A stretch of 64,000 bases of DNA, from positions 293,140 through 357,139 of the forward strand of contig NC_018259.1 of the NCBI RefSeq assembly GCF_000227135.1, written 5' to 3'. The translations under genes were made by a program, and so were the position numbers. The notes beneath the pieces were generated by a model. That model was not told the origin of the DNA. It saw only the letters and a list, made by a program, of their open reading frames with translations, and did not search any database. Origin of the DNA: Leishmania donovani (Eukaryota > Euglenozoa > Kinetoplastea > Trypanosomatida > Trypanosomatidae). Numbering within the stretch: position 1 is the stretch's first letter; each line of letters begins with the position of its first letter. Positions 10,171-20,933 of this stretch are shown here, piece by piece.

Positions 10171-12700
10171 TGCCTGGAACGCATGCCTTCACCCCCCCCC
10201 CCTTCCTCTCTCTCTGCACACGTCTCATTCCTCTCTTGCTCCGTCTCGTCACCTTATCATTGCTGCCGCTGCTGTGCTTTTCTTGACATTGCCCTTACGG
10301 CCTTGCGAATCCTTCATTGTCGCTATGGACTTCGCTGTACTCGTGCGCGTGTCCTGGGCGAATGCACTTGTCCCAATCCTCTGCTCTCACGCCTTTCATC
10401 ATACCCACTCGCTCATCCGCCAACTTCTTACACCCGAAGCCGCTTGTAATCCGTCTTGTGGGTAACAGTATCCAACTGTTCTTCGTGCGTATATATTTCT
10501 CTATCGTCCGTGGAAGCTGTCATTGGTGGTGTCGTTTGCAGGTGCACACACAGGTATTATAATAAGCACACGCGTACACGTTCACACCCACATTCCTCGG
10601 CGCAGAAGAAGAGGACGGCCGCGCTGCTGCACATAACGACCCATTCATGCACATAACGGACATCTACGCACCCGCATACACCACGACCACCATCTAGCCA
10701 CCTTTTCTTTCAATTGGAAAACCACAGAGACCGATAAATTTTCAGAGCTCTTCGCGTTCTTCCCACTCTTGTTCAACGGTTTATCTTCGCCACACGACTC
10801 CTATCCCTTCTCTCGCTCACCGACTGCCTCCGCTTGCCGCTGCTTCGCCGGTCTGCGTGTCTTGCTCCATCTTTGACTTCTGTTGCCACAACACTGTTTC
10901 TCAAGACCAGCGTGCTCTCCTTTTCTTTGCATTTCCCTTGGCTGTAAGTAAAGGCAAGGCCGAGCACGCTGACGTGCGCACGGGACAGAACGGCTGTTGC
11001 TCTTCTCTTTGACCTTTTCTTCCGTCGAACTCTCTGCGGATCTCCCCCCGCTCGCACACACACACACACACACAGAAAAGGAGAAACATCACTTTCACCA
11101 CGCGTGCTGCCACCGCGGCATTACTAACTGGTACTTGGCAGCCTTCCCTATCACCGTATCACTCACTCACTCCTTTCACCTCCTCTCGTCGCTTCTTTTT
11201 CTTTTTTTTTTTGCAATATCAACACGCGCACACACGCACACATATATATTTGTCCTTTCCGTGTTATATACATCAAGAAAGGAACGGAAAAAAGAGAAGC
11301 GCTTAGCGACATCAAACACGGTGCTGATCATCTTGGGGGTACATCGCTTAGTTGTAGACAGGCACACAAACGCAAACGTGTTCCCTCTGTTGTACCTTCG
11401 CACAAGCGACGCAACACGCCCAAGGAGCAGCCCACGAGCGCTGGTCGTGCGCTTGTCAAGTTAGCGCGCCTATACACGTGCGCATACGCACCTTGGCAGA
11501 GAAGCGCAGGCAGATTGCGCATGCCTGATCTCTTGCATCGCGCAGCCACAGAGGGTAAAAGCAGAAGCATTGGTCTCTGTCCCGCGAGAGAGCCGATACA
11601 CCAAGGAGCGGGGGAATTTTGGCAATACCGTGTACGTGCATAGGATCACCACTAGTATTTATCGTCTTAATTTTTGTTCTATCTGCATCGCCTTCGCTTT
11701 GGGCTTCCTGCCACGACTGTTATTGCGGACGGGCAAACGAGCGCACGACTTGAGTGGACTTTTTCGCTAGCCGCCCCCCCCCTCCCCCCACTTTTTGTCA
11801 GTTTTCTTTTCCCAGGGTCTCTCTCTCTTGCACTTGCTAGCGGACTCCACCAGCACTCTTCGTCCTTTTTCGCTTTCTGTGCTGCTCTTCTCTACGTGCG
11901 TCCGCCGGAGTCTGCCTGCCTGCCTTCCTGCCTGTGTGCCTTTACACGTCTCCGTCATCAAAGTGTTTCTCTCTTCTTCTCTCTTACATTCTCACGACAT
12001 TCGCACCTCTTCAGGGCCGCACAAGGCTCAGCGGAGAAGGCTCGGAAGAGAAAGAGATTGAGGGCATATCCTATTACGTGTTTTCTCCTCCTGCCGAGCT
12101 CTTTGCTCCGCCGTCCACCGTCTGTCCACGCTTCATCTTCGCCTCTTCTTCGAGAGCAGCCCGCCTTGTGTGTTTTATTTTCATTGTGTGTTCCTCTTAA
12201 TTTTGTTTGTTTCGCGAAGTATTTCTCTTGTCTGTTTTTTTTTGTGGTTACCTGTTTTGTTCGTGTCGCCTCGTCTTCGGAATTTTGCTGTCGTTCTCTT
12301 CGGTGTAATTTCGTGTGCGTGTGCGCGTGTCTTCTTTTTTTTTTCGCTGGTCTAGCCTTTTTCCTCTCGTGTTCTCTTGCGTTTTGTCTGTCTCTCTCTC
12401 TCTCTGGACCTTTTCCCTCTCCTGTTTTCTCTGTCTGTGCACAGCAACAACTCTGTTCCGAGTGCTGCTGTTGCTCGCTCTCTGTGTTCTTTTCCCTTCG
12501 CTTTTTCAACTGTGTTGCCCCTCTCTCTCTCTACCGACGAGGACGTGCTCATTTCGGTCTGCGCGCTTGTATGCGGTCACCCTCAAGCTTTCTCTATGGT
12601 GGGCCACATTGTTGCACCTCGAGTACTCTGGGTCGTTGATCTCGTGTGTTTGTGTGGGCGACCCCTTCTCACAAGACGTCCCCGCGTGTACCAGGCTACC

Positions 12701-12724
12701 ATTTTCTCTCTTTTTTTTTTGAAG
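12701..12724 (+). promoter_or_regulatory. Probable trans-splice acceptor for the cyclin gene
   Basis: A 20-nt pyrimidine tract ends in a long T run followed by the first AG at 12723-12724, about 215 nt before the cyclin ATG. This fits spliced-leader addition, which conventionally uses the first AG after a pyrimidine tract. Confidence 0.5.
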
Positions 12725-12939
12725 GGCATCGCGGGAGGGCACGCCTCTACGCCCCTCTCCCTCTGCCTTCCCACAACGGTAAGCATACAGGCGTGTGTGC
12801 ACGGGAGCAAGCCTACGACCAGGTCCGGCTGCCGCGCGGCGGATAGGAAAGCTAGCAACAGTGCAGAGCACCTGGTTTCCAAAAGAAAAACGATTTTTGT
12901 GGATAGCGCTCCCAATCGCCACTGGAAGCGTCGCCAAGA

Positions 12940-13779
12940 ATGATCTCGATACCGGTAATGACAGATGAGACCGTGGTGCGGTACCACTCGAACATGAACG
13001 GCGGCGGTGTTGCTGCGGAGGAGAACGGCGACTATCACACCGCGGCTGACGCAGCAGGGCGTGGCGATGGCGTAGAAGCAGCGACAGCGGCCGCCGCACC
13101 GCCGACAGCGATGGACTACTACGATCAGTCGCTTTCTAGTTCTCCCACTTCTCCAGTCAGAGGAGGCGGTGCGTTCGCAGCGCCGGCGCAGTACACCGCC
13201 GCTGTACCCTGCAGCTGCAGCATCCTTGACGTCGGTACTGACCCGGCTCCCATTGCGGCCCCAGTAGATGTTGCCCCGCCGGAGATGCCCCCGCTAGCCC
13301 AGCTGTGCGCACTCGCGCTGCAATACCGCTGTGACCTGAGCCAAGAGACGGACCAGAATATTCGCTCGTGCTTTCACAGCAGCCGCGTCCCCAGTATCTC
13401 CCTCTGGGACTACGTACGACGCTTTGCCAAGTACTCTGTCTGTAGCGAGGAGTGCTTTATCTTAGCCATGGTTCTGATGGATCGGTACGTCTGCAAAACC
13501 AGAATCCCGATCACCCTTCGCAACGTGCATCGACTCTACATCACCGCCATGACGCTGAGTGTGAAGCTGCGCGACGACTCCTATTACAGCAATGCCTACT
13601 ACGCCAGCATTGGGGGCGTGGTGAATGCGGAACTAAATGTGCTGGAGCTAGAGTTGCTTGATATTGTGCAGTGGTTCACGTGGGTAGAGAAGTCCGTGTA
13701 CGATGCTTACGTAGCTCGGCTAGAGGCACTCTTCGGCGATGCGATGCCGAAGCGGTTGGTAGCATCGCCGACAAAGTAG
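12940..13779 (+). CDS. PHO80-type (P/U-type) cyclin
   Basis: The 279-residue protein has a disordered, Ala/Gly/Pro-rich N-terminal third and a single cyclin box at about 115-262. Diagnostic stretches are FHSSRVPSISLWDYVRRFAK, the hydrophobic helix around CFILAMVLMDRY, the helix around NVHRLYITAMTLSVKLRDDS, and YYSNAYYASIGGVVNAELN followed by LELELLDIV. These match the Pho80/Pcl-like cyclins, which bind and activate cyclin-dependent kinases; several trypanosomatid CRK partners (CYC2 type) belong here. The ATG at 12940 is used; a second in-frame ATG at 12958 is possible. No nuclear signal or membrane segment is evident. Its CDK partner cannot be read from this window. The protein is complete and uninterrupted. 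Confidence 0.92.
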   Translation: MISIPVMTDETVVRYHSNMNGGGVAAEENGDYHTAADAAGRGDGVEAATAAAAPPTAMDYYDQSLSSSPTSPVRGGGAFAAPAQYTAAVPCSCSILDVGTDPAPIAAPVDVAPPEMPPLAQLCALALQYRCDLSQETDQNIRSCFHSSRVPSISLWDYVRRFAKYSVCSEECFILAMVLMDRYVCKTRIPITLRNVHRLYITAMTLSVKLRDDSYYSNAYYASIGGVVNAELNVLELELLDIVQWFTWVEKSVYDAYVARLEALFGDAMPKRLVASPTK

Positions 13780-15374
13780 CGGACTGAGGCGTTCCGTGAG
13801 GATTTTGCGGAAAGAGATCCCCACTAACCTGCTCGTCGGAAGGTGTTCGTTTTTTTTTTTTCGTTGTGCCCCCATTGCCCGCCGTCTCACTCTATCCCTA
13901 ACTGTTCTGTCGAACTATTCTTAACTGTTGTAGTTTCTGTTTTTATTTTTTTTTTCCTTTGTCGGTGCTGTCGGTACGATATCTTGTGTCTCTTATAGCT
14001 TGTTTCTGCCCCTCTGCTTGTCCTTACGTACTACTCTGTTGGTTTCACACACCCTCTCTCTCCTTTTTTGTCGTTGTCATGCGTGCCGTCATCCATTGCC
14101 TATCCTTTCCCCTTCTCCCCTTTTCGCCATTCTCGCCGTAAATTTCCGAAACAGAATCTGTAGGAGCTCTCTAATTTTCACGCACGCGTGCGAGAATATG
14201 CTCGGGTGAAGCGGCGCACAGCACCGACAAAGAGATTCTTTCTTGTGTATGTCTGTGTGTTGGTAAGGCGAGGTGGTGGCAGTGGTGGTGGGGGAGGGTG
14301 AGCAGCAGGGCCCCCTGGACACCGACATACAGAAAGGCACATACCATGTAACTGTATTTGTTTTTGTGCGGTGCGCGCCTGCCGGGGGGGGGGTGGAGTG
14401 TATGTACACTTCGCTGTTCTAAGCGGGCCCACGAACGCACGCACACACGCACGCACGTACCCCCCTCCTCCCCCCCCCACACACACACACGCCAATGCTG
14501 GGTGCTGGCGGTGTGCGGCTCCATGCCCAGGCATATATATAATGAATTTTGATGCTACGCTTTGTTGTTTGTTTTCACAGGTTGTTCCTTTTTCTGTGTG
14601 TAACTTGTTTTATGGAGTCGCTTTCAGTTTTCCTTTTTTTTTTGTCTTCTTCGCGTTGGTGCTGTTTGGTGATTGCGTTGCTCTTTTCCTTCTCCTCTCT
14701 CACCCTATATGTGTTTCTTTCGTTGTTATTTCCGTTTCTTTATGCCATACCACTAATGGAAGCAGTTGGTGATACGGGAAGCCGAAGAGAAGGTAGACGA
14801 GTCGGGGTAAGTATGCAGAAGTATCGTAGTGCTCATCGGTTTCGTAGGGCACCGGCAGAACCGTGTGGAGGGACAAGAGGCTGCTGGCGACTGCGAAAGA
14901 GAAGGAGAGAGCGTAGCGAGGTTGCCAACCTCAGCACTCTAATGCATCTCAGTGACTGTGTGCTCTCTTTCATTGGAAGTTCGTGTGTTGAGACTTCTCC
15001 GCTTTCTCTTCGTCTGCACTTCTGCGGTGCCCCGCCTTGCGCTTGTGTGTGTTTGTGTGAATTCCTGTACCCCTCTCCTCCTCTTCTCCCTCACACAGAA
15101 AGGGAGGAGGAAAGGGCAAAATCACGTGCACAGGTAAGCAACCACGTACACACGCACAAGCACACGCACACACACTCAAGCGTGCGCGGTGTGAACGCTT
15201 AGTAAGACGATTGAATTTCAAGGGTGTGTACGTGTGCATGTGCGTGTGCGTGTCTGTCACTTCAAAGTACATGTCGTTTTGTGCACCTCTTTTTTTTTCA
15301 AGCATGTCCACTCGGCGATAGAACATGAACTAAACTTCAATGCACCCCCCCCCCACTCCTTCCCCCAGTTTGTC

Positions 15375-15860
15375 GCAGGGCCATCGTGTGGTGCGAAGCA
15401 GCACAAGAGACGCGCCACAGCCATGCGACGACTTGGTCATGGGAGTGCAGCCTTCGTTTCACACTTTAGCGACCTCCGCTCCGAAGGTCGCCTCACAGCC
15501 GCTCCCATTGTGCCGGTCGCTACGTGGTGCATCCCCCCTCGGTGTGGCACTCCGGCTCCCCACACCAGCAGGCAGTGTGAGGACCGGGCTTTGAGATACG
15601 CTCGAGTCGCGCTGGGACGCTCTGCCCATCATGTCGACGGCACAAACATGTTCAACGCCGCAGGTCACTCCGACGCAGCGCTATCCAGGACCTCACCGCC
15701 GACACTAGCAGCAATCCATCGCTCTGACCTCCCCTAAGTCGTAGGTGCATGACTCCGCCACCACCAGAAGTGGCTCGGCATTGACAGGGACAGGGGCTGT
15801 TTGGCTTCCCCCCCACACAGTGGAATACTGGAGCGTGAAGTACCACGCACTGCGCGGTGT
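15375..15860 (+). mobile_element. SIDER2-like degenerate retroposon, copy 1
   Basis: This stretch aligns over most of its length with the reverse complement of about 59300-59975. Shared blocks include the start around CATCGTGTGGTGCGAAGCAG, the core CATGTTCAACGCCGCAGGTC followed by ACTCCGACGCAG, CTCGAGTCGC, CATCCAGGACCT-like sequence and the CACACAG segment near the 3' end. Size, divergence and spacer position match the SIDER2 family of truncated, non-coding retroposons, which in Leishmania often sit in 3' UTRs and can lower mRNA stability. It lies in the probable 3' UTR of the cyclin gene, in sense orientation if copy 2 is called antisense. The exact ends are uncertain by tens of bases. Family assignment rests on character and context, since I could not compare it with a consensus. 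Confidence 0.7.
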
Positions 15861-17258
15861 GTGTTTTCCCCTGTTTTCAGGTTATGTGCTTGTATTCGAC
15901 ACAGAAAGAGTTCTTGACAGGCGACGGGGCGGGTGGGTAGATGGGGGGGGGGCAGCAGCGCCATGATGACCGCTACTGCTTGTGTTGCACTTTTTTCGCT
16001 GTTTTTGTTGTCCCGCCTCCTTTGCTGACTCGCTTCGCTCACACTTTTGTGTGCGTTTATTTTTTTTTTTTTTTGCGAAAAAGAAAATTGGGCTTCTGCT
16101 TGGATGATTCTAAACGCGCAGATGCTGAGATTAGGCACTCTCGGCCGCCGCTGATGCCGGCGCTCCTCTGATCATTGTGGCGGGCGCTGCTGTGCGGTCT
16201 CCACGTGTATCCGCAGATGCCCCTTTTTTGTGTGTGCGTGTTCGGGTGCGTGTGACCATATCGGCACTGAGCATTGAGGAAGCAGCGCATGTGCTCATGT
16301 CGATGGTGCGCGCCTGTGCGTTCCATTGTTTGTTTCCTTGAAATTTTTTTGTTCGGTTCTCCTTCTTCTCACCACTCCAGTGCCCCACGCCTTATCTGCG
16401 TTTTTCTGTTACATGTATTTTTGTGTTGTGCTGTTTTACGTCCTTTTTATTATTATTGTTGTGCGTACGTGTGTATGTGTGTGTTTCTCCCCGATTCTAT
16501 CCCACGCCCATCTCTCTTGCCGTGTTTGCGCTTTTTCTCTTTTACTTATGAGGTGCTGCCCTCTTTCTATCACTCTGTCGCGTTTCTGTGGCGGGTGAGA
16601 GTGATGATGCTGTTGTTGCTGTTTCTATGGCGGATTGTTTTCTTCTCCCTTCTTTTGCGTGTGCATGTGTGTGAAGATGTTTGTGTGCATGCAGTTATGT
16701 TGCGTGTGGGCGCTTGCGTGCGCGTGTTTTTGTTTTGGCTGTTGTTGTTGTTCACCTCCTCCGTTTCGGCTCCCTTTTCCTCCACCGTCGTGGCGTCTTC
16801 TTGTCGTTTGTTTCCGTTTGCGTTTCTCTGTGAGCGTTTGCTTGTTTCCATTCTTGTGTGTGTGTGCGTGTGAACTTCACAAGGCGAGGCCGCTTGCTTT
16901 TTTTTTATCTGTCTGCGTGCGCGTGTGGGCGTGTACTCTCTGGACCTTGTGCCTGTTGCTCCCCCTCTGTGTATGTGCGTGTATTCTCCCTCCTTTCCCC
17001 TTCTCCTTTCGAGTGTGTGTGCGCGTGTCGTTGTGACATGCACTGGCGTAGTGAACTTGCACTTGGATGTCGTCTCCTCCTCTGCGCGTTCGCTCGGTAC
17101 CTTTCTCTTGCTGTCCGTTGTACCGTTGCCGTGCTTGGATCCTCGCGGCTACATGGGTTTTGTGTCGCTGGTGTTATTCTCTCGACGGACGTAAGAGTGT
17201 CTTGGAAGGCAACACACGCGCAACGTGCTGGTGGCGCCAATGGCCTTCACGGTTGAGC

Positions 17259-17290
<32 letters not shown>

Positions 17291-17363
17291 AAAAAAAAAA
17301 GCTGGAACATGCACGAATGAGCTAGCACAGACACACACACACAGACACACACACACACACACA
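17259..17363. repeat. Paired CA dinucleotide repeats
   Basis: There is a CA run at 17259-17287 and a second, slightly interrupted CA run at 17331-17363, separated by an A10 run and mixed sequence. These are typical UTR microsatellites and likely vary in length between strains. Confidence 0.95.
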
Positions 17364-18167
17364 ACGTGAGGTGACCCCAATCCGAGGCGATGTGCGGGGA
17401 CCAACATCAGCCGTTGCGTCTTGATCTTTTGCGGAAATGTGAAGCGACTCGAGTGGCATGGCGACGGCCTGCGTAGCAGACCATGTCGGTGCTGTTCGTC
17501 ATTTGAGGCGATCGTTTCCGAGCACGTGGGAAAGGGAAGTGACAAGGAAAGCCTTTAAGGTGAGCGCCGCGGAAGTAGAGCGGACCTGCATACCGACTGA
17601 AACGAATGATGGCACGCTCATCAAGCAGTGAACACACAAGCGGCGTGGCTGAACATGTGCTCTCAAGAATAGCTCTCTCTTATCATGGTAATCTACTCTC
17701 GCGCGCCACCACTCCTCTTCGCCCCCCTTTCTCTGCGAGTGTCTTTCCCTGTGTCTGTGCGACTTCTTTTGTTCTCGTTCTCGCTTCTCTTGTCGGCACC
17801 GCTGCCCTCTCCCTTCACCCAACCTCGCAGCTACTTATCCCCCCCCCCCACGCTGCCGCTCTGCCTCGATCTCTCGATCCGTTACTGAATATTGCCACGC
17901 AGCACATCTGCGCAGTCAAACGATTTATTATTACTGCTGTTGTCGTTCTTGTTTTTGGCCGCTTCTCCGCTGGTGCTTCCGTATTGCCCCTTGTTTTATT
18001 TGCCGTAATGCGCATTGCTTTTCTTCTCGAATACGCCCTCCTTCCCGTCTTGTGGGCGCCCCACAACGCTCAATACTGAGCAGGCATTTTCTTGCTCACG
18101 CGCACGTCGTATAATCGAGGCTGTCCATCGCATTAGCGTTGCTTTGCATCGTACGTTGTCGCCGTTG

Positions 18168-18186
18168 CCCCCCCCCCTTGACTCAG
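18168..18186 (+). promoter_or_regulatory. Probable trans-splice acceptor for the DysF-protein gene
   Basis: A C10 run is followed by TTGACTCAG, with the AG at 18185-18186, about 190 nt before the ATG at 18376. The acceptor is inferred from the tract-plus-AG pattern only. Confidence 0.4.
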
Positions 18187-18375
18187 GAGAGTGCACGGCG
18201 GCACTTCCCGGGTCAGGACAAGCACCATTCGAAGTCTTCATCGAGCCTTTCCACTCTCCTGGAGCCGGCAATCGCGATTGAGAGAGCAAGAAAAAAAACG
18301 CCACACCACCAAGCACCAATTTATACAAACGCGCACACCGGTATACAACGCTGTTAGGCACGAGCCTACCCAAGG

Positions 18376-19776
18376 ATGTCACAGGAGTCGTCCACATCGC
18401 CGCCGACGAGAGCCGATCGACATAAGACGTCAACCTCGCCGTCTCGAAGCGGAAGTACTTCGTCCTCCAACACCAACATCCCGTGTGAAACCGCGCTGCA
18501 GCTGGGCCCTACACTCTGGGTGGAGATGTGGGAAAACCAGCGTTGGTATCCGGTTATAGGATGGGGAACCAGCCGCTTCCTCACCGACCTTCCGGTCTTC
18601 TGCTTTGTACCGCCGGCGTACCGCCTCTGCGGCGCTCACCCAAACGACTTCGACGCCGCTTTCCACTCGGTAAACCCTCCTTCTCCTCACTCCCCCAATC
18701 CACAGTGGCCGGCCCGCCGCATCCTCACGGTGGCGCTCCCCGCTGGCTACCGGTGGGTGGGTTTCTGGGAGGTTCACACAGAGCATCCACACGGCACTGA
18801 CACGGCCGGCTGGCGCTACGGAGAGCAGTTCCTGCGACCTGTCGACGGGGCCAACGCTGACCCTGCCAATGCTGCGTCGCCTCAGCAGGTTTTGGCTCCG
18901 TTCAAAAAGACACACACGCCCTTATGCGTCGTCCGCCGTCGCCTATGGCGCCGCCGTGTGGCACTGGCGGGGGTGGACGAGCCTGCCTCGTCTACGGACG
19001 ACCTCTTCCCTGGCCACTCGGAGCAGCAACTGCATTCCTACCTGAGCGAGAAAGAGGAAGAGATGGAGATGGCCGAGCACCTCAAGGAGGCGGAGTTCAT
19101 GGCAGCCCAGGCTGGCGAGCCGTGGTCGCAGGAGCAGCAGATGCGGGCGGAGGAGGAGCTGCGCAAATTCTGCCGCGAGCGGCAAAACCGCGAGAGTGCG
19201 TCCCGCATGCGCACCATAAACCCGAGCTTCGCGAACCCGTTTCGCCAGCCAGAGGGCTCTTTTCATGTTTCTCCAGACGACGACGACGGCCCCACAGACG
19301 TCAACGCGCATCCGGAGGAGCAGTTCAGCGGCGCCGTGGCGGCGGCGTCGTGGGTGCGGGACAGTCGGTCGAATCGCGCGGCGCCTGCCGTCTCGTCCCC
19401 GGTGGCGACGCCTGATGACACGACTGCCGAGCACAGCGCCGAATCCTCGCATGGCGGCTGCACCGTTGAGGCTTACAGCACCACGGCGCCGAGTCGCGTG
19501 GATGGAAGCGATCTAGTGGGGCAGAACACGGTTCAAGAGTTCGTCGCGTCCACTCCGACAGATGCGGAGCGGTCGCGCACCGACGGTGCCGATGCTGCCG
19601 CCGAAAACGCGGTGGATCAGTTTGTGGCATCCTCGCCGACCGACCCCGCTGCCTTGAGCAACGACGACCAATCTACTGGTGTGTCGATCGGTGGCATCCG
19701 CGATCCTACCGATGCGGACTTCCGCGCGATTTTTTCGCAGTTTATGACTCCTTCTGGTGGTCAAAAGCCGTCGTGA
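18376..19776 (+). CDS. DysF (dysferlin/peroxin-type) domain protein
   Basis: The 466-residue protein carries a DysF module at about 45-190. It opens with LWVEMWENQRWYPVIGWG, continues with GYRWVGFWEVHTE and GWRYGEQF, and ends with VVRRRLWRRR; the conserved Trp and Arg residues of DysF-N/DysF-C are visible. This module occurs in dysferlins, in yeast Pex23/Pex30-type peroxins and in TECPR1, where it is linked to membrane organisation. No transmembrane helix is obvious, unlike Pex30-type proteins. A charged, probably helical stretch follows (about 224-275). The C-terminal third is disordered and has two imperfect repeats of about 35 residues, ending QEFVASTPTD and DQFVASSPTD. Peroxisomal (glycosomal) membrane association is a reasonable inference but unproven. 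Confidence 0.85.
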   Translation: MSQESSTSPPTRADRHKTSTSPSRSGSTSSSNTNIPCETALQLGPTLWVEMWENQRWYPVIGWGTSRFLTDLPVFCFVPPAYRLCGAHPNDFDAAFHSVNPPSPHSPNPQWPARRILTVALPAGYRWVGFWEVHTEHPHGTDTAGWRYGEQFLRPVDGANADPANAASPQQVLAPFKKTHTPLCVVRRRLWRRRVALAGVDEPASSTDDLFPGHSEQQLHSYLSEKEEEMEMAEHLKEAEFMAAQAGEPWSQEQQMRAEEELRKFCRERQNRESASRMRTINPSFANPFRQPEGSFHVSPDDDDGPTDVNAHPEEQFSGAVAAASWVRDSRSNRAAPAVSSPVATPDDTTAEHSAESSHGGCTVEAYSTTAPSRVDGSDLVGQNTVQEFVASTPTDAERSRTDGADAAAENAVDQFVASSPTDPAALSNDDQSTGVSIGGIRDPTDADFRAIFSQFMTPSGGQKPS

Positions 19777-20933
19777 TCGAGGCCTCAACGCTCATCAGAA
19801 AAGGAATTAGAGGGAGCGGAGACACAGACGTTCGCCGGCAGGGCATCAAAACACACAAAGACACACGAGTGGCGCTTGGCCGTGTGCGGCCTTTGATAAC
19901 GAGATGTGTCGGTGTCGCTGTGGTGCACACAGCTCTCATCCTTTGCTCGTTGCTCTGCCTTCTCGCTGCTACGCACCACCTCTCTTTGCAGCTGCTCTTG
20001 CTGCTCATGTGCGTCTGTTCTGTTTTGTTGCTCCGTATCAGTCGCCGTTTCCTTGCGAGACGTCCTGCCAACCTTTTTTTTTGCCCACACACTCCTCTTC
20101 CTTCCTTTCATTCTTCTTTTGCTGCATTCAGCCTTACCAGCTCTGTTTTTTTTTTTTCTTTAGCGCTTGTGTATTGCGTGCGGTGTTCATGCATCCTGTG
20201 CGAGTACGACCTTTGTGCTCCTTGAGTCTTTCTACTCCTATCAAGCGTACACAGTCAAGAAAAGAACAAAAAAAATGTCCGAACCCGATGCGCCAAACGC
20301 TCGAAGACAAGGTGAAAGAGGGCAACACCGCAGCGGTTGCGCGCCCCCTCTCTCTGTGCGTGGGTGTTCCTCCACCATCGACGGCATGCGTGTGTGTGCC
20401 TTCATGGCACACCGCCTGACCGCACAGTAAATTCCGCGATACCCGCCTTAAAGGCGGGTCATGCCATCCTTTGGTGGTGCATTGCCATTAGACTCTCGCG
20501 CGTGCTGCTGGAGCAAAAAAAATGGGCACAGATGTTGGTGATGGACTGCTGCAGGATACGGCGTCCTTGTATGAGCCCTTTCCCTTTCTCACGCGCTTCT
20601 TTCACCTCCGCAAACACTTATCTTTTTGTGTGCTTCTTTCGTCATTCACGCCCTTCTCCCGCCTCTCTCCCTTTGGCTCGCTCGCTTCCTTATTGGCCCG
20701 TACGTACGCTATTGCATTGACTGACGCCTCATGGTGACTTGATGTATTCTCCTGCAACGTTTTCGTGACCCTCGCACCAGTACTCCTCGTGCCCGCAGTC
20801 AGTTATTCTGAGTGTCTCTAAATCTCTCGCTCTCGCCGTGCTCCTCGCCACTCCCTCTTCTCTCGGTTTGGCCCTCCCCCCTTCCCCCACTCTTTCTTTT
20901 TTTTCAACCTACTTTACACACTTCTCTGTCGTC
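19777..20933. other. Spacer between DysF gene and first RRM gene
   Basis: T/C-rich UTR-like sequence with poly-T and poly-A runs. It contains one notable palindrome at 20441-20459. Candidate splice acceptors for the next gene are AGs at 20779-20780 and 20797-20798. The pyrimidine tract directly before the ATG (20884-20933) has no AG, so it probably lies inside the 5' UTR. No gene is seen. Confidence 0.7.
20441..20459. repeat. 19-bp near-perfect palindrome
   Basis: The arms ACCCGCCTT and AAGGCGGGT are exact reverse complements around a single central A. It is GC-rich in an otherwise T/C-rich spacer, so it stands out. As RNA the loop would have to open 1-2 pairs. Function unknown; it could be a protein-binding site or chance. 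Confidence 0.8.

Larger units (their letters stand above)
4611..12939. other. 8.3-kb spacer without a convincing gene
   Basis: The + strand is dominated by T- and C-rich low-complexity DNA, so translated frames give only Phe/Leu/Ser/Cys-rich strings without domain character. Short purine-rich islands interrupt this (about 6030-6176, 6620-6720, 6840-6960). There are many homopolymer T runs, GT/CA microsatellites (about 5970-6008 and 11057-11079), and a GC-richer island at about 9690-10170. This is presumably the 3' UTR of the kinase plus the 5' UTR of the cyclin. The length is unusual for a trypanosomatid intergenic region, so an RNA gene or decayed gene could be hidden here; I could not identify one. 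Confidence 0.7.
13780..18375. other. 4.6-kb spacer between cyclin and DysF genes
   Basis: The spacer holds T/C-rich UTR-like DNA, poly-C/poly-G and CA/GT microsatellites, a SIDER2-like element (about 15375-15860), paired CA repeats (17259-17363) and a more mixed-composition patch at about 17380-17660 with no recognisable protein. No convincing gene is visible on either strand. Confidence 0.7.

Noticed and set aside
11674..12639. 321-residue plus-strand open frame
   Set aside because: Phe/Leu/Ser/Cys/Arg-rich product of T/C-rich UTR DNA; no recognisable fold and no gene-like codon use. The non-ATG and ATG frames in most spacers are rejected for the same reason.
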